Shown one piece after another: positions 9,749 to 18,980 of a stretch of 64,000 nt of DNA. The stretch is from Pollutimonas nitritireducens (lineage in GTDB: Bacteria; Pseudomonadota; Gammaproteobacteria; Burkholderiales; Burkholderiaceae_B). The stretch covers positions 89,670-153,669 of the forward strand of contig NZ_PDNV01000011.1 in NCBI RefSeq assembly GCF_002849615.1. The letters are read 5' to 3'. The position numbers were made by a program, and so were the translations under genes. Numbering within the stretch: the stretch's first letter is position 1; each line of letters begins with the position of its first letter. Under the pieces are notes generated by a model. The model did no database searches. It was not told the DNA's origin and was given only the letters and a program-made list of their open reading frames with translations.

Positions 9749-11299
9749 CTACATGGTAGGCATGTTGAACTCATTGCCTTTGTTGATGCTTTCCGGCCAG
9801 CGCTGCATGATGGACTTCTGCTTGGTATAGAAACGAACGCCCTCTTCGCCGTAGGAATGCATATCGCCAAACAGGCTGCGCTTCCAGCCGCCGAAACCAT
9901 GCCAGGACATCGGAACAGGAATGGGCACGTTCACACCCACCATCCCGACCTGGATACGGCGAGAAAATTCACGGGCCGTATGGCCATCGCTGGTGAAACA
10001 CGAAACGCCGTTGCCGAATTCATGTTTGTTGACCAGGTCGATGGCGCCGCCGAGATCATCGACATGAACGCAGACCAACACGGGGCCGAAGATCTCTTCC
10101 TTGTATATCCTCATCTGCGGAGTGACCTTGTCGAACAAGGTGCCGCCGACATAGAAGCCCGACTCATTACCGGCGACCTTGTAGCCGCGGCCGTCAACCA
10201 ATAGCTCGGCGCCCTCTTCCACACCGGTGGCGATATAGCCTTCGATGCGCTGCAAAGCCTCTTTGGTCACGACCGGCCCCATCTCAGCGTCCAGCGCCAT
10301 GCCATCCTTGATCTTGAGCGAACGGGCACGCTCTTGCAGCATAGGCACGATCTTCTTGCCCACCTCGCCCACCAGCACTGCAACGGAAATCGCCATGCAG
10401 CGCTCGCCGGCCGAACCATAGGCCGCGCCCACAAGCGCATCGACCGTGCGCTCGATATCGGCATCGGGCATGATGACCATATGGTTCTTCGCCCCGCCCA
10501 GCGCCTGCACACGCTTTCCAAAATGCGCGCCGCGTTCATAGATGTACTGCGCAATAGGCGTCGAACCCACGAAGCTGAGGGCCGCCACGTCTGCGTGCTC
10601 AAGCAGCGCGTCCACCACCACCTTGTCGCCCTGGACTACGTTGAATACCCCATCCGGCAAACCTGCCTGCTTGAACAACTTGGCCATCAGGATGGACACG
10701 CTGGGGTCGCGCTCGCTGGGCTTGAGGATGAAGGTATTGCCGGCAGCGATTGCTACTGGATACATCCAGCAAGGCACCATGCAGGGGAAATTGAAAGGAG
10801 TGATTCCCGCCACCACGCCCAGCGGCTGGCGCATGGTCCAGTTGTCGATACCAGTGGAAACTTGCTCGGTATAGTCGCCCTTGAGCAATTGGGGTATGCC
10901 GCAGGCGAACTCGATGACATCAATGCCGCGGGCGACTTCGCCCTGCGCATCGGTGAACACTTTCCCATGTTCGGCGGTGATCATCGCAGCCAGTACGTCG
11001 GTGTTCTGGTTCATCAACTGCAGAAACCGGTTCATGATGCGCGCACGCCGCACCGGCGGAGTATCTGCCCAGGCTTGCGAGGCCGCTTTGGCCGCCGCCA
11101 CCGCCTCATTCACGTCCTCGACGGTGGACAGCACGACGTGCCGGGCGACCTGCCCGGTTGACGGGTTGTAAACCCCCTGCTTGCGGTCGCTGCTGCTGGC
11201 TCGAACCTGGCCAGCGATAAAATTGACGATGTCAGTTCCATCGGTATAGGCGGCCTGGGGGTTGACCGGGATGGCGACGCTGGCGTGCTGATCTTTCAT
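9749..11299 (-). CDS. mmsA: CoA-acylating methylmalonate-semialdehyde dehydrogenase
   Basis: A 516-residue aldehyde dehydrogenase of the MmsA type, which converts methylmalonate or malonate semialdehyde to propionyl- or acetyl-CoA in valine and inositol catabolism. Visible motifs are the NAD-binding [23 protein letters not shown], and the catalytic cysteine in [11 protein letters not shown], the MmsA form of the active site. I place the start at the ATG at 11299 because AAGGA lies 7 bases upstream; ATGs at 11305 and 11362 are possible but less well spaced. It is divergent from a LysR regulator that probably controls it. Confidence 0.93.
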   Translation of the reverse strand: MKDQHASVAIPVNPQAAYTDGTDIVNFIAGQVRASSSDRKQGVYNPSTGQVARHVVLSTVEDVNEAVAAAKAASQAWADTPPVRRARIMNRFLQLMNQNTDVLAAMITAEHGKVFTDAQGEVARGIDVIEFACGIPQLLKGDYTEQVSTGIDNWTMRQPLGVVAGITPFNFPCMVPCWMYPVAIAAGNTFILKPSERDPSVSILMAKLFKQAGLPDGVFNVVQGDKVVVDALLEHADVAALSFVGSTPIAQYIYERGAHFGKRVQALGGAKNHMVIMPDADIERTVDALVGAAYGSAGERCMAISVAVLVGEVGKKIVPMLQERARSLKIKDGMALDAEMGPVVTKEALQRIEGYIATGVEEGAELLVDGRGYKVAGNESGFYVGGTLFDKVTPQMRIYKEEIFGPVLVCVHVDDLGGAIDLVNKHEFGNGVSCFTSDGHTAREFSRRIQVGMVGVNVPIPVPMSWHGFGGWKRSLFGDMHSYGEEGVRFYTKQKSIMQRWPESINKGNEFNMPTM

Positions 11300-11381
11300 T
11301 TTCATGTCCTTGCATAAGGGTGCTCGATGGGAAAAAGTATAGGTATCGAAAGCCACTGCCACAAGTCCAGATCACTGGATT

Positions 11382-11405
11382 CATTGTTTAAATTAATAGA
11401 CAATG
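11382..11405. promoter_or_regulatory. Probable LysR operator between mmsA and its regulator
   Basis: CATTGT (11382-11387) and ACAATG (11400-11405) form an inverted repeat around an AT-rich centre and include a T-N11-A arrangement typical of LysR sites. It lies 22 bases before the LysR start in the divergent intergenic region, so it could serve both promoters. Confidence 0.55.
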
Positions 11406-11427
11406 GAGATAAAAACTGGGAAGCCCC

Positions 11428-12354
11428 ATGAAAGAACACAAGACCGAGTTGCCATGGTCGCACATCTACTGGCTAAGCATGCTGGGCGTCTCAGGCAGCT
11501 ACACCGCCGCGGCCAAACGCCTGGGTGTCAGCAAGGGCGCGGTAAGTCTGCGCATTGCGGAACTGGAACAGCTTGCGGGGGTCGCGCTTGTGCGGCGCAC
11601 CACGCGCAGCGTGCGCCTGACGCAAGCGGGCCAGGCACTGGTGGATGGGTCCGAGCAGGCCTTTACCGCCATCGAGCGCAGTTTTGACAACATTCTGGAC
11701 CTGGCCGAAATCCCCCGGGGCGTTGTGCGGGTCACCGTGCCCGTCGCACTGGGCCGCCAGAAAATCGTCCCCCTGATGAGCAAGTTCCTGGAAAACTGCC
11801 CCGATGTGCGCATCGAAATCGAGCTGTCGGATCACGTCAGCTCCCTGGCCCAAGAAGGTTTCGATCTGGCCATACGCCATACCAGCAGCGTGCCCGAAAC
11901 GCACGTGGCATGGCTGCTGCAACCCTCGCGCACCCTGCTGGTCGCCACTCCCGCCTACCTGGCAAAGCGCGGAGTCCCCAAGACGCCCGACGACCTCAGC
12001 ACGCACAACTGCCTGTATTACCTGCGTTCCGCGGCCTTGCCAGCCTGGAGTTTCGTTCCGGTTGGGAGGAATGCCGACCGCCATAGCGTCGCCGTGCGCG
12101 GCAATTTCAGCGCCAACAACAGCGAGGCGCTGCGCGGCGTCGTGATGGCCGACCAGGGCATAGCATTGCTGCCCGACTTCAGCGCCCAGGAAGATGTCAG
12201 CGCAAAACGACTGGTACACCTGCTGCCCGATTGGGAACCGGTAGGCGCGTTTGGCAACGCCATTTATGCAATAAGGCCCTATAGCGCATATGTTCCGCGA
12301 GCCGTGCGGGCGTTTGTCGACCACTTGAAAAGCGAGCTGCAGGCGAAAGCATAA
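11428..12354 (+). CDS. LysR family transcriptional regulator, probable regulator of mmsA
   Basis: A 308-residue LysR-type regulator. The winged helix-turn-helix is at about residues 12-70 (SYTAAAKRLGVSKGAVSLRIAEL), followed by a linker helix and a two-lobed effector domain (VVRVTVPVALGRQKIVPLMSKF onward). The pattern GVVRVTVP and length match the CrgA/AaeR subgroup. It is divergent from mmsA with an inverted-repeat operator between them, so it probably senses a metabolite of that pathway and represses its own promoter. Confidence 0.88.
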   Translation: MKEHKTELPWSHIYWLSMLGVSGSYTAAAKRLGVSKGAVSLRIAELEQLAGVALVRRTTRSVRLTQAGQALVDGSEQAFTAIERSFDNILDLAEIPRGVVRVTVPVALGRQKIVPLMSKFLENCPDVRIEIELSDHVSSLAQEGFDLAIRHTSSVPETHVAWLLQPSRTLLVATPAYLAKRGVPKTPDDLSTHNCLYYLRSAALPAWSFVPVGRNADRHSVAVRGNFSANNSEALRGVVMADQGIALLPDFSAQEDVSAKRLVHLLPDWEPVGAFGNAIYAIRPYSAYVPRAVRAFVDHLKSELQAKA

Positions 12355-12492
12355 AAATATTATCGTGCAAAGCTGAATACAGCTACTTCTTGCGCAGTCG
12401 GACCTTCACTACACTCCACATCAGCTGCACTTCATCCCCCGATTCACGCTGCATGTCCGAGCAAAGTTCACCCACTGCTAAAGGAGACGTCA

Positions 12493-13464
12493 ATGTTGAA
12501 AATCAATAAGAAGGTGCTTGTTGGCTTCATTGGAGCCGGCTTCATCGGAGCCGTCAATCTCGCCAATGCCCAAGTCGGGTTTCCCCCGCCCCCTCCAAAA
12601 GTCAGCCCCGCCGCGGGCGTGATCGACATGCACGTGCATCCCGACCCGGATGTCTTCGGAAGGGCCTTGACCGACTTCGAGCTTGCAACCATAGCCAAGC
12701 GCAAAGGCATGCGCGGCATTGTCATCAAGAACCATGTGGTCACCACCAACGACCGTGCGGCGATTGCCATGCAACAAGTGCCCGGCATAGAAGTGTGGGG
12801 CGGCATCGTGCTGAACAAGTCTGTGGGCGGCCTCAACCCCTCGGCCGTGGAATGGATGCACCGCATGTCGGGAGGCAGGGGAAAAGTCGTCTGGTTGCCC
12901 ACGTTTGACTCAGACAAACATGTCAAGACGCTGGTAGACAAAGAAAAATCGGGCCTGGTCGTGGCGGTGGACGGCAAGGTGACGCCCGAGATGGAAGAAA
13001 TTCTGAAGATCATTGCCCGCGAGAACCTGATCCTGGCCACTGGCCATGTGTCGGCCGACGAGGTGCTCACCGTCGTCAAGCGCGCCAAGGAGCTTGGCGT
13101 GAACAACATCCTGATCACGCACGGGCTCACCAATATCCCCGGCCTGACGATGGAACAGGCCAGGGAAGTCACCTCAATGGGGGCAATGATCGAGCTGTGT
13201 TACCTGCAATTCCTCACCGGCCCGGCGGCGCAGTACAAGTGGATGACACACTGGGATAAAGTGGACGCAGAAAGCGTCGCCAAGGCCGTCAAAGAGATAG
13301 GCGCCGACCATCTGGTGCTTTCAAGCGACTTGGGCCAGCAAGGCATGATGACACCGCCGGACGGCATTGAAAACCAGATCGCTGCGGTCAAGGCCGCTGG
13401 GGTATCGGACGAAGACATCGACAAGATGATGCGTAAGAACCCGGCGAAGCTATTGGGTATCTAA
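12493..13464 (+). CDS. DUF6282 family exported metal-dependent hydrolase-like protein
   Basis: A 323-residue protein with an N-terminal signal peptide (about residues 1-27, ending NANA-like ANAQ) and a strong ribosome binding site, AAGGAG, 8 bases before the ATG. DMHVHPDPD near residue 45 is an amidohydrolase-style metal-binding HxH, IKNHVV and LATGHVS hold further histidines, and VLSSDLGQQGM has the late aspartate. These match the amidohydrolase fold and the DUF6282 family as I recall it. Substrate is unknown. It stands alone between the LysR gene and a convergent lysE, with 23 bases to the latter. Confidence 0.7.
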   Translation: MLKINKKVLVGFIGAGFIGAVNLANAQVGFPPPPPKVSPAAGVIDMHVHPDPDVFGRALTDFELATIAKRKGMRGIVIKNHVVTTNDRAAIAMQQVPGIEVWGGIVLNKSVGGLNPSAVEWMHRMSGGRGKVVWLPTFDSDKHVKTLVDKEKSGLVVAVDGKVTPEMEEILKIIARENLILATGHVSADEVLTVVKRAKELGVNNILITHGLTNIPGLTMEQAREVTSMGAMIELCYLQFLTGPAAQYKWMTHWDKVDAESVAKAVKEIGADHLVLSSDLGQQGMMTPPDGIENQIAAVKAAGVSDEDIDKMMRKNPAKLLGI

Positions 13465-13487
13465 GCGGGGGAGGTTCATGCGGCGCA

Positions 13488-14105
13488 CTACGTTGCGAAG
13501 TGTTCAAGCACGATGGGATAAAGCGACGCGACAAGCAACAGGGCCATGCCGACGTTGAACCACCGGATCGCCCTGGGCTTGCGCAGCAGCCGGCGCAATG
13601 CGCTGCCGAAGAGCGTCCATACGCTGATGCTTGGAAAATTGATCATCGACAGCACCAGCGTAGCCACAATCAGGTTCTGGAAAAATCCGTCACGCGGCGT
13701 GTAAGTGGCCACAATGCCCACAGCCATGATCCACGCCTTGGGATTGACCCATTGGAAGGCCACCGCCTCAAAGAAGGTGAACGGCCGGCTACGCGACGTG
13801 TCACCGTCCATGCCGCTTGCACTTGCAATACGCCAGGCCAGGTAAAGCAGATAGGCCGCACCGGCGTATTTCAACATCGTATACAGCATGGGCACGGTCT
13901 CGAACACCGTGCCCAGACCGGCGCCGACCATCAACAACATCACCGCCACCCCAGCGCTGATGCCCAACATATGGGGCAATGTGCGGCGATAACCGAAGGT
14001 GGCTCCCGATGCGGTCAGCATCACATTGTTGGGGCCGGGCGTAATGGAGCTGACGAAGGCAAACAGGGCCAGCGGCAGTAAAAGGTTCAAGGTCATGTTT
14101 CGCAT
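13488..14105 (-). CDS. LysE family amino-acid exporter
   Basis: A 205-residue LysE/RhtB-family membrane protein with about six transmembrane helices. The N-terminal motif SSITPGPNNVMLTASGATFGYRR in its shorter form (TPGPNN) is diagnostic. Family members export amino acids such as lysine, threonine or homoserine lactone. It is divergent from a MocR/PdxR-type regulator, a common arrangement in which the regulator controls the exporter. The start could be the ATG at 14096 (MTLNLLLP). Confidence 0.87.
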   Translation of the reverse strand: MRNMTLNLLLPLALFAFVSSITPGPNNVMLTASGATFGYRRTLPHMLGISAGVAVMLLMVGAGLGTVFETVPMLYTMLKYAGAAYLLYLAWRIASASGMDGDTSRSRPFTFFEAVAFQWVNPKAWIMAVGIVATYTPRDGFFQNLIVATLVLSMINFPSISVWTLFGSALRRLLRKPRAIRWFNVGMALLLVASLYPIVLEHFAT

Positions 14106-14152
14106 AGTCGCAGGTTGGCTCTGGCATCATGCTACGCGACAAAACCAATACA

Positions 14153-14162
14153 GTACCGGTAC
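14153..14162. promoter_or_regulatory. Palindrome GTACCGGTAC in the lysE/mocR intergenic region
   Basis: A perfect 10-bp palindrome lies 43 bases before the regulator start and 48 bases before lysE. A TATAAA at about 14179 could be the regulator -10 element. MocR-type regulators bind such divergent spacers, so this is a candidate operator. Confidence 0.4.
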
Positions 14163-14204
14163 AATTATCCTGTTCACTATAAAAACTGGCCTGGTCATTT
14201 CACC

Positions 14205-15653
14205 ATGACACACTCATTCCCCGTGTCCCCCTGGGCACCGCTGCGCCAGTCGGGCATATCGCTCGCCGATCAGCTGAGCGAGCATTTCAGCGAACGGATT
14301 CGCAACCACGGTTTGCGCGCCGGCATGCGCCTGCCATCGGTGCGGGCCATGGCCAAGGAAGCCCGACTCAGCCGGTTCACCGTGGTGCAGGCCTACGACC
14401 GCCTGGTCGCGCAAGGGCTGGTGCAGTCGCGCCGAGGCGCGGGCTTTTATGTCTGCCCGCCCTCCTCTGTCGCGGCCCTGCCCGCCGTCAACAGCACACT
14501 GGCGCCCGGTGCCGCGTTCGACACGGCTTTCCTGCTGCGCAGCATGTTCCGGGACGGCGCTCCGCAGGACATGCCGGGCGGCGCGGGTCTACTGCCGCCC
14601 GCGTGGCTGGATGAAGAAATGGTTTCAGCGGCCGTGCGTTCGGTCGGCCGCAGCATCGGTCGCAGCATGTTGAGCTACGGCGTGCCCCATGGGCTCAGGG
14701 CACTGCGCCAGCAGATCGCTTCAGGTTTACAGGCGCAGGATGTCCCCGCGCATCCGGACCACCATCTGATGACGGTGGCGGGTGTCACGCATGGCCTTGA
14801 TCTTATCGTCCGCCTGGTCGTTCGGCCGGGTGACACAGTGCTGGTGGAAGATCCAGGGTGGTTCTTGATTTTCGGGCGGCTTACAGCTCTGGGCGCACGC
14901 GTCGTGGGTGTGCCGCGCCTGGCAGATGGCCCCGATGTGGCAGCCCTGGCGCGCCTGGCCGAAACGCATCGCCCAAAGCTGTTCATATTGAATACCGCCG
15001 TCCATAACCCCACCGGCCACACCTTGTCGGCTGGCATCGCCTACGAAGTCCTGCGCATTGCCGAGCGGCACGACTTTCTGCTGGTCGAAGACGATACCTA
15101 TGCCGATTTTCATCCAGGTGGTCCGGTGCGCCTTGCCGCGCTGGACCGTCTGAACCGCGTAATGTTGGTGGGTGGCTACTCCAAGACACTGGCAGCCAGC
15201 CTGCGCGTGGGCTATGTGGCGGGAGCACCCGCCATGATAGAAAAACTGGTCGATCTGAAACTGCTGGGCGGGCTTACGACGCCGGAGCTCGGCGAACAGG
15301 TGGTGTGCCGCATACTGGTCGAAGGGCAATACCGGCGCCATGTCGAGCGGCTGCGCGCCCGCGTCGATCAGGCGCGCGACAAATGCATCAAAAACTTGCT
15401 GGCGATGGAGTGCTCGATTGCGCACGAACCCCATGCCGGCATGTTTGTGTGGGTGGATTGCGGCGTCGATACCGAAGCGCTCGCGCGCAAAGCGGCCGCG
15501 CTGGGCGTGCTGTTTGCGCCTGGCGTACTGTTTTCGCCGCGTCAGGCGCCCTCTTCCCATCTTCGGATCGCCGTGTCGATGGTGGACAACCGGCATGACT
15601 GGAAGGTCTTGGAGAATCTGTTGCAGGCCAGCCGACGCCATCCGGATACATGA
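14205..15653 (+). CDS. MocR/PdxR-type transcriptional regulator (GntR HTH plus aminotransferase domain)
   Basis: A 482-residue fusion. Residues 15-85 are a GntR-type winged helix (LRAGMRLPSVRAMAKEARLSR), and from about 110 to the end runs a fold-type I aminotransferase domain. The PLP motif NTAVHNPTGHTLS is present, and the Schiff-base lysine is in GGYSKTLAASLRVGY. Such regulators use PLP or a PLP adduct as effector. The ATG at 14205 gives the expected N-terminus (MTHSFPVSPW). It is divergent from lysE and is the last clearly core gene before the island. Confidence 0.88.
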   Translation: MTHSFPVSPWAPLRQSGISLADQLSEHFSERIRNHGLRAGMRLPSVRAMAKEARLSRFTVVQAYDRLVAQGLVQSRRGAGFYVCPPSSVAALPAVNSTLAPGAAFDTAFLLRSMFRDGAPQDMPGGAGLLPPAWLDEEMVSAAVRSVGRSIGRSMLSYGVPHGLRALRQQIASGLQAQDVPAHPDHHLMTVAGVTHGLDLIVRLVVRPGDTVLVEDPGWFLIFGRLTALGARVVGVPRLADGPDVAALARLAETHRPKLFILNTAVHNPTGHTLSAGIAYEVLRIAERHDFLLVEDDTYADFHPGGPVRLAALDRLNRVMLVGGYSKTLAASLRVGYVAGAPAMIEKLVDLKLLGGLTTPELGEQVVCRILVEGQYRRHVERLRARVDQARDKCIKNLLAMECSIAHEPHAGMFVWVDCGVDTEALARKAAALGVLFAPGVLFSPRQAPSSHLRIAVSMVDNRHDWKVLENLLQASRRHPDT

Positions 15654-15960
15654 TGCAGATGGGCGCTACATCAACCTACGGTTGTATGGAGCGGGTGAAG
15701 GAAACAGTAAAGCCCGCCTACTCCCTTGATTAATAAAAGCTTTATTCAATTCGTGTAGTACGGATGTACCCAATAATGTACCCATCCGTGACGACTATAA
15801 TACGCGATGTCTGGCGAAGGCCATAGAGAGCCGTCGAGCTCTACACAACGCTTACGAAAACATGCAGACTAATGCCACAACGACGCACAGTCTTATTGAG
15901 CCTTATTGCGCGAGAATAAGCTCGTAGTCTATCTCGGAGCAAACGGGGAGAACTGCCACT
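15654..15960. other. Intergenic boundary between core genes and the metal island
   Basis: No gene is recognisable. AT-rich sequence (AATAAAAGCTTTATT at about 15732) is followed by the inverted and direct repeats listed separately. Composition changes here from the GC-rich left side to the lower-GC island. Confidence 0.5.
15761..15788. repeat. TGTACCC direct repeats inside a CGGATG/CATCCG inverted repeat
   Basis: TGTACCC occurs at 15765-15771 and again at 15777-15783, and CGGATG (15761-15766) is inverted at 15783-15788. Repeats containing GTACCC or GTACAC are, as I recall, common beside tyrosine-integrase attachment sites. It sits at the core/island boundary, so an attachment-site remnant is plausible; no integrase gene is in the window. 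Confidence 0.4.
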
Positions 15961-16620
15961 TTAACCTACCACCCCACGATGCGAGACCGTGCCAGCACAG
16001 CGCCGCGCCCGCTCAATAAATCGCTTGACCCTCTCCGAAACCTCGTCGCAATAAATCAGAAACGTTGTAATCGTGTGACCGTCTGCGTGAAGAGGTCTCG
16101 CGACAATCCCGGCTTCTTGCGCCTCATCAATCCGGGAGCGTGCGGCCAGGCCGACACCATACCCGGCCGCCACCACAGCTGCCATGAACTCAAAACTGCG
16201 CGCCTGGGCCGTAACGTATGGTGTTATTTCAGCCTCCACGAACAAAGCTTGCACGTAATAATGCATGGCCGCGCAGACCTCGGAATGCCACATCACCACT
16301 GGATAGTCTACAAGTGCAGACAGAGGGATGACTGGATAGGCCAACAATGGCGAGCGCACTGGCAGCATGACCGCCAGTTCGTCATACCAGAGCGGCTGCA
16401 TCTTCAGGCCGTGCTCGGCCCTCGCATCAAGAGTAAATCCAAGTTCGTAGCGTCTGCCTTTGAGACCCGCGATTTGCTCTACAGGGTCAACCTCATACAG
16501 TGCTACGGGCGTTTCAGGTTCCTCTATGCGCTGGCGGGCCAGCAGTGTTGCCAGCTGTGCGTGGATCGCGCCGAATGATACGGCGATTCGCAAAGGTCGC
16601 CGATCAGCGTTGGAGGGCAT
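15961..16620 (-). CDS. Stand-alone LysR effector-binding domain protein
   Basis: A 219-residue protein that matches only the effector-binding part of a LysR regulator: PLRIAVSFGAIHAQLATLLARQ opens lobe one just as RIAVSDGAAEPRLATLLAHC does in the LysR protein at 18981-19889. No helix-turn-helix is encoded, yet the ATG at 16620 has a good ribosome binding site (AAGGAG, 6 bases upstream), so this looks like a real short gene and not simply a 5' truncation. It could titrate a ligand or form mixed oligomers with a full-length regulator; that is inference. Confidence 0.65.
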   Translation of the reverse strand: MPSNADRRPLRIAVSFGAIHAQLATLLARQRIEEPETPVALYEVDPVEQIAGLKGRRYELGFTLDARAEHGLKMQPLWYDELAVMLPVRSPLLAYPVIPLSALVDYPVVMWHSEVCAAMHYYVQALFVEAEITPYVTAQARSFEFMAAVVAAGYGVGLAARSRIDEAQEAGIVARPLHADGHTITTFLIYCDEVSERVKRFIERARRCAGTVSHRGVVG

Positions 16621-16988
16621 GTTGTTCTCCTTATTTGCAAAGGACTATCGCTCTTCGCTAAAAGCCGGAATCATGCCAAAGTTTTCGCTATGGCTGAACT
16701 AGCCGAACGGCTACCTGGCTGATAGAACTGCGTGTATTGCATCAAAGCTCACGCCTTCAACTACTGCTTAATACCTTCTCTTCAAAACAAGAGTCTGGTT
16801 CAACACTTCGCTCGTATCCTCTCCGCTCAATTCCCGAGTTTGGGATTTAACGGACGACCCCACACTTAACGGCAACGGCCCAAGAATTAGCTGAAAACGG
16901 CAGCGCAACTTCCAAAACAAGCCTTAAATCTTATCATGAGTTAAATTTAACGTGGTTTAATTTGTGGTGTCGTACGAAGCTTTTGCTA
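16621..16988. other. Intergenic region, no feature recognised
   Basis: About 370 bases between the divergent LysR-domain gene and the XRE regulator. It probably holds both promoters, but I see no clear operator or hairpin. Confidence 0.4.
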
Positions 16989-17291
16989 ATGCAGAAACGT
17001 ACTATCCAACGAGGCCGGCCAACCGGCACCACCACCTATGAAGCAGGACCAGCCATTGCGTTTGGCATGGCCGTTCGGGCAGCAAGAACAGAGCTGGGCA
17101 TCGCGCAAGAGACACTCGCCCACCTAGCAGGCATCGAACGTTCGCATATGGGGAAGATCGAACGTGGAGAGCATATGCCGAACCTCGCGATTATTCTGCG
17201 TATCGCCAGGGCACTGAACAAAAGCGCGAGTGAACTGATAGCGGTCACCGAGCAAAACCTCCAGGCTGCAGCGATCACATCCAAAGGATAG
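16989..17291 (+). CDS. XRE family (HTH_3) transcriptional regulator
   Basis: A 100-residue protein with one Cro/CI-type helix-turn-helix at about residues 25-80: LGIAQETLAHLAGIERSHMGKIERGEH carries the recognition helix and the conserved ERG-H turn, followed by PNLAIILRIARALNKSASEL. No effector domain is present. It starts MQKRTIQRGRPTG; an in-frame ATG at 16962 would add 9 residues. Small regulators of this kind are common in integrative elements. Its target is unknown. Confidence 0.75.
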   Translation: MQKRTIQRGRPTGTTTYEAGPAIAFGMAVRAARTELGIAQETLAHLAGIERSHMGKIERGEHMPNLAIILRIARALNKSASELIAVTEQNLQAAAITSKG

Positions 17292-17859
17292 TTCGTGAAC
17301 AATTTGCGACAATGTCTGAAGAGCCTTTGGGAGCTAAAGCCGATCAGTTGGCTGAACCGCTTCCACAACTAAATATATAGTTCATTTCCAGTGTGATGAT
17401 TAATCCAGTCATCAATCAGCTTCTTTTCCACGAGACGATAGCGAGAATATCAGGCATGCATGCCGCCTGCGAGCACCAGTATTGCAGTGGCACGTAACCA
17501 TGCACATTGGCGAACAGTAACGTTCATTCTAGTAGAAACATAAAGAAACATTGGCAAAATACGACCTGTCACTGCTCTCCACACAAGCTGAGTCAGACAA
17601 CTTGTACAGCCATCAAACCTTCATCCGTAGCCACTTGTACCCAGGGCCAACCTCACAACCTCCCGCCACTTTAGCAAACTCTCCAATTCGAAAAGCGTGT
17701 CGGTGGTCAAAATTTGGGACGCTGCATCATCTTGTCAATTTACGGTGCGTAGACTACTGATAGACCCTCTAAGCTGCCCACTTGATTGCCGCCAATCATC
17801 AGCAAGATGACTGACGGCAACAATGGGGGAAAAACGTAAGGACTGTGCAAATACGGTTA
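17292..17859. other. Intergenic region of about 570 bases
   Basis: No gene is supported. A 22-codon reading frame from the ATG at 17312 and a 69-codon frame at 17551-17760 lack ribosome binding sites and family features. It lies between the XRE gene and the convergent Lgt/TlpA fusion. Confidence 0.4.
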
Positions 17860-18693
17860 TTACTTACCTGTACCAGATACGGATGATCGATCAAAACGAC
17901 GCAATATCTTATCCTTTAGGCTGGGCATTGTAATTTCACCTAAATGCGAGTCAACCATGCGCCCTTGTGCATCAAAAAACAATGTGGTTGGCAAGCCGCG
18001 CGACCCCATTAGTCGCATGAGCTCAGAAGCGGGGTCAAGTAAGATGTCCGTTAACTTCAGACCCTCACTCTCAAGAAACGCCTGCGCCTGCTTCGGGTTT
18101 TCCCCCTGATTGACCAAAACAAAAGCAACGCCAGGAAACTCCGTCTGAGCCTGTTCGAATACTGGCATCTCACGGCGACATGGTGGACACCAGCTCGCCC
18201 AAAGATTTAGCACAATCGGGCGCCCCGCATACGCACTCAGTGAAATGGAACGCTCATCCAGTGTGGCCAACTGCAAGTCTGGCAAAGGTGGTGCGGAGCT
18301 TTGCATCAGGTTCAACACACCACCCGCGACAGCCCAGGCTACAACCCCGACCATGACGCCCGCCAACACAGGACCACGCAACGCCTGGGTCAAACGGGTT
18401 CGCCACCAAATGTAAGCAACCGCTACTACAATGCCAGCCCACCAAGAGAACCCACGATCGCCAATTGCAAGCATGGACATGGGCTTTGCCGAGTACTCAT
18501 CCCACCATTGAGCAATGTATATCAAACGAGCCGCCAACAAACCCCAAACTACGGCATCGAGAATCATTGATCCTGCAGTCTTATAAGACACTTCAGGCAT
18601 TCGCCGAGCCACGAAGCGAGCTGTCATCCAGCCCAGCAGCACAGCACCGATAATGGTGAAAACTTGTATGGGAAATGGACCTACACCGATCAT
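17860..18693 (-). CDS. Membrane protein fusing an Lgt-like domain to a TlpA-type thioredoxin
   Basis: A 277-residue protein with two parts. Residues 1-130 hold about four transmembrane helices resembling the N-terminal part of prolipoprotein diacylglyceryl transferase (VGPFPIQVFTIIGAVLLGW), but without the Lgt catalytic signature. Residues 135-277 are a TlpA/ResA-like thioredoxin domain with active site WASWCPPCRREMP (Cys169 and Cys172) and the cis-proline region RGLPTTLFFDAQG. The thioredoxin part is probably periplasmic and may reduce disulfides in copper or cytochrome proteins. Its ATG overlaps the stop of a 40-residue upstream ORF. The fused arrangement is visible; the function is inferred. 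Confidence 0.8.
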   Translation of the reverse strand: MIGVGPFPIQVFTIIGAVLLGWMTARFVARRMPEVSYKTAGSMILDAVVWGLLAARLIYIAQWWDEYSAKPMSMLAIGDRGFSWWAGIVVAVAYIWWRTRLTQALRGPVLAGVMVGVVAWAVAGGVLNLMQSSAPPLPDLQLATLDERSISLSAYAGRPIVLNLWASWCPPCRREMPVFEQAQTEFPGVAFVLVNQGENPKQAQAFLESEGLKLTDILLDPASELMRLMGSRGLPTTLFFDAQGRMVDSHLGEITMPSLKDKILRRFDRSSVSGTGK

Positions 18694-18812
18694 GACACAC
18701 TCTTCCCGTCCAAGCGCTCCAGTAATCCGTACGCACCAATCTCACCCACCACGTGCAGACTTTGGCGTTTCGTGCCATCCGATTCCACCTGTATAAGCAT
18801 AAGCAACTCCAT
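18690..18812 (-). CDS. Small 40-residue ORF coupled to the Lgt/TlpA fusion
   Basis: This ORF starts MELLMLIQVESDGTKRQ and ends LERLDGKSVS; its TGA overlaps the ATG of the fusion gene (ATGA), the usual sign of translational coupling. It is short, soluble and slightly acidic with no motif I recognise. It may be a real small partner or only a leader whose translation opens the next start. Confidence 0.45.
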   Translation of the reverse strand: MELLMLIQVESDGTKRQSLHVVGEIGAYGLLERLDGKSVS

Positions 18813-18980
18813 GATGCTTCAATATATTTTAAGTAGCGCTATATATCCGTCTACACTGACACCCAAAAATCTACTAGCCAAATAACACTCATTCTCTTAA
18901 GCCAATTTGAGTTGAGACGCCCCAGGCTGTTTTTTCACCAAGACACCGCCAATAGACAATGCTGCAGCGCTCGAAACCGG

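Noticed and set aside
17551..17760. A 69-codon ORF in the 17.3-17.9 kb gap
   Set aside because: No ribosome binding site, no hydrophobic or motif pattern, and no neighbour relation.
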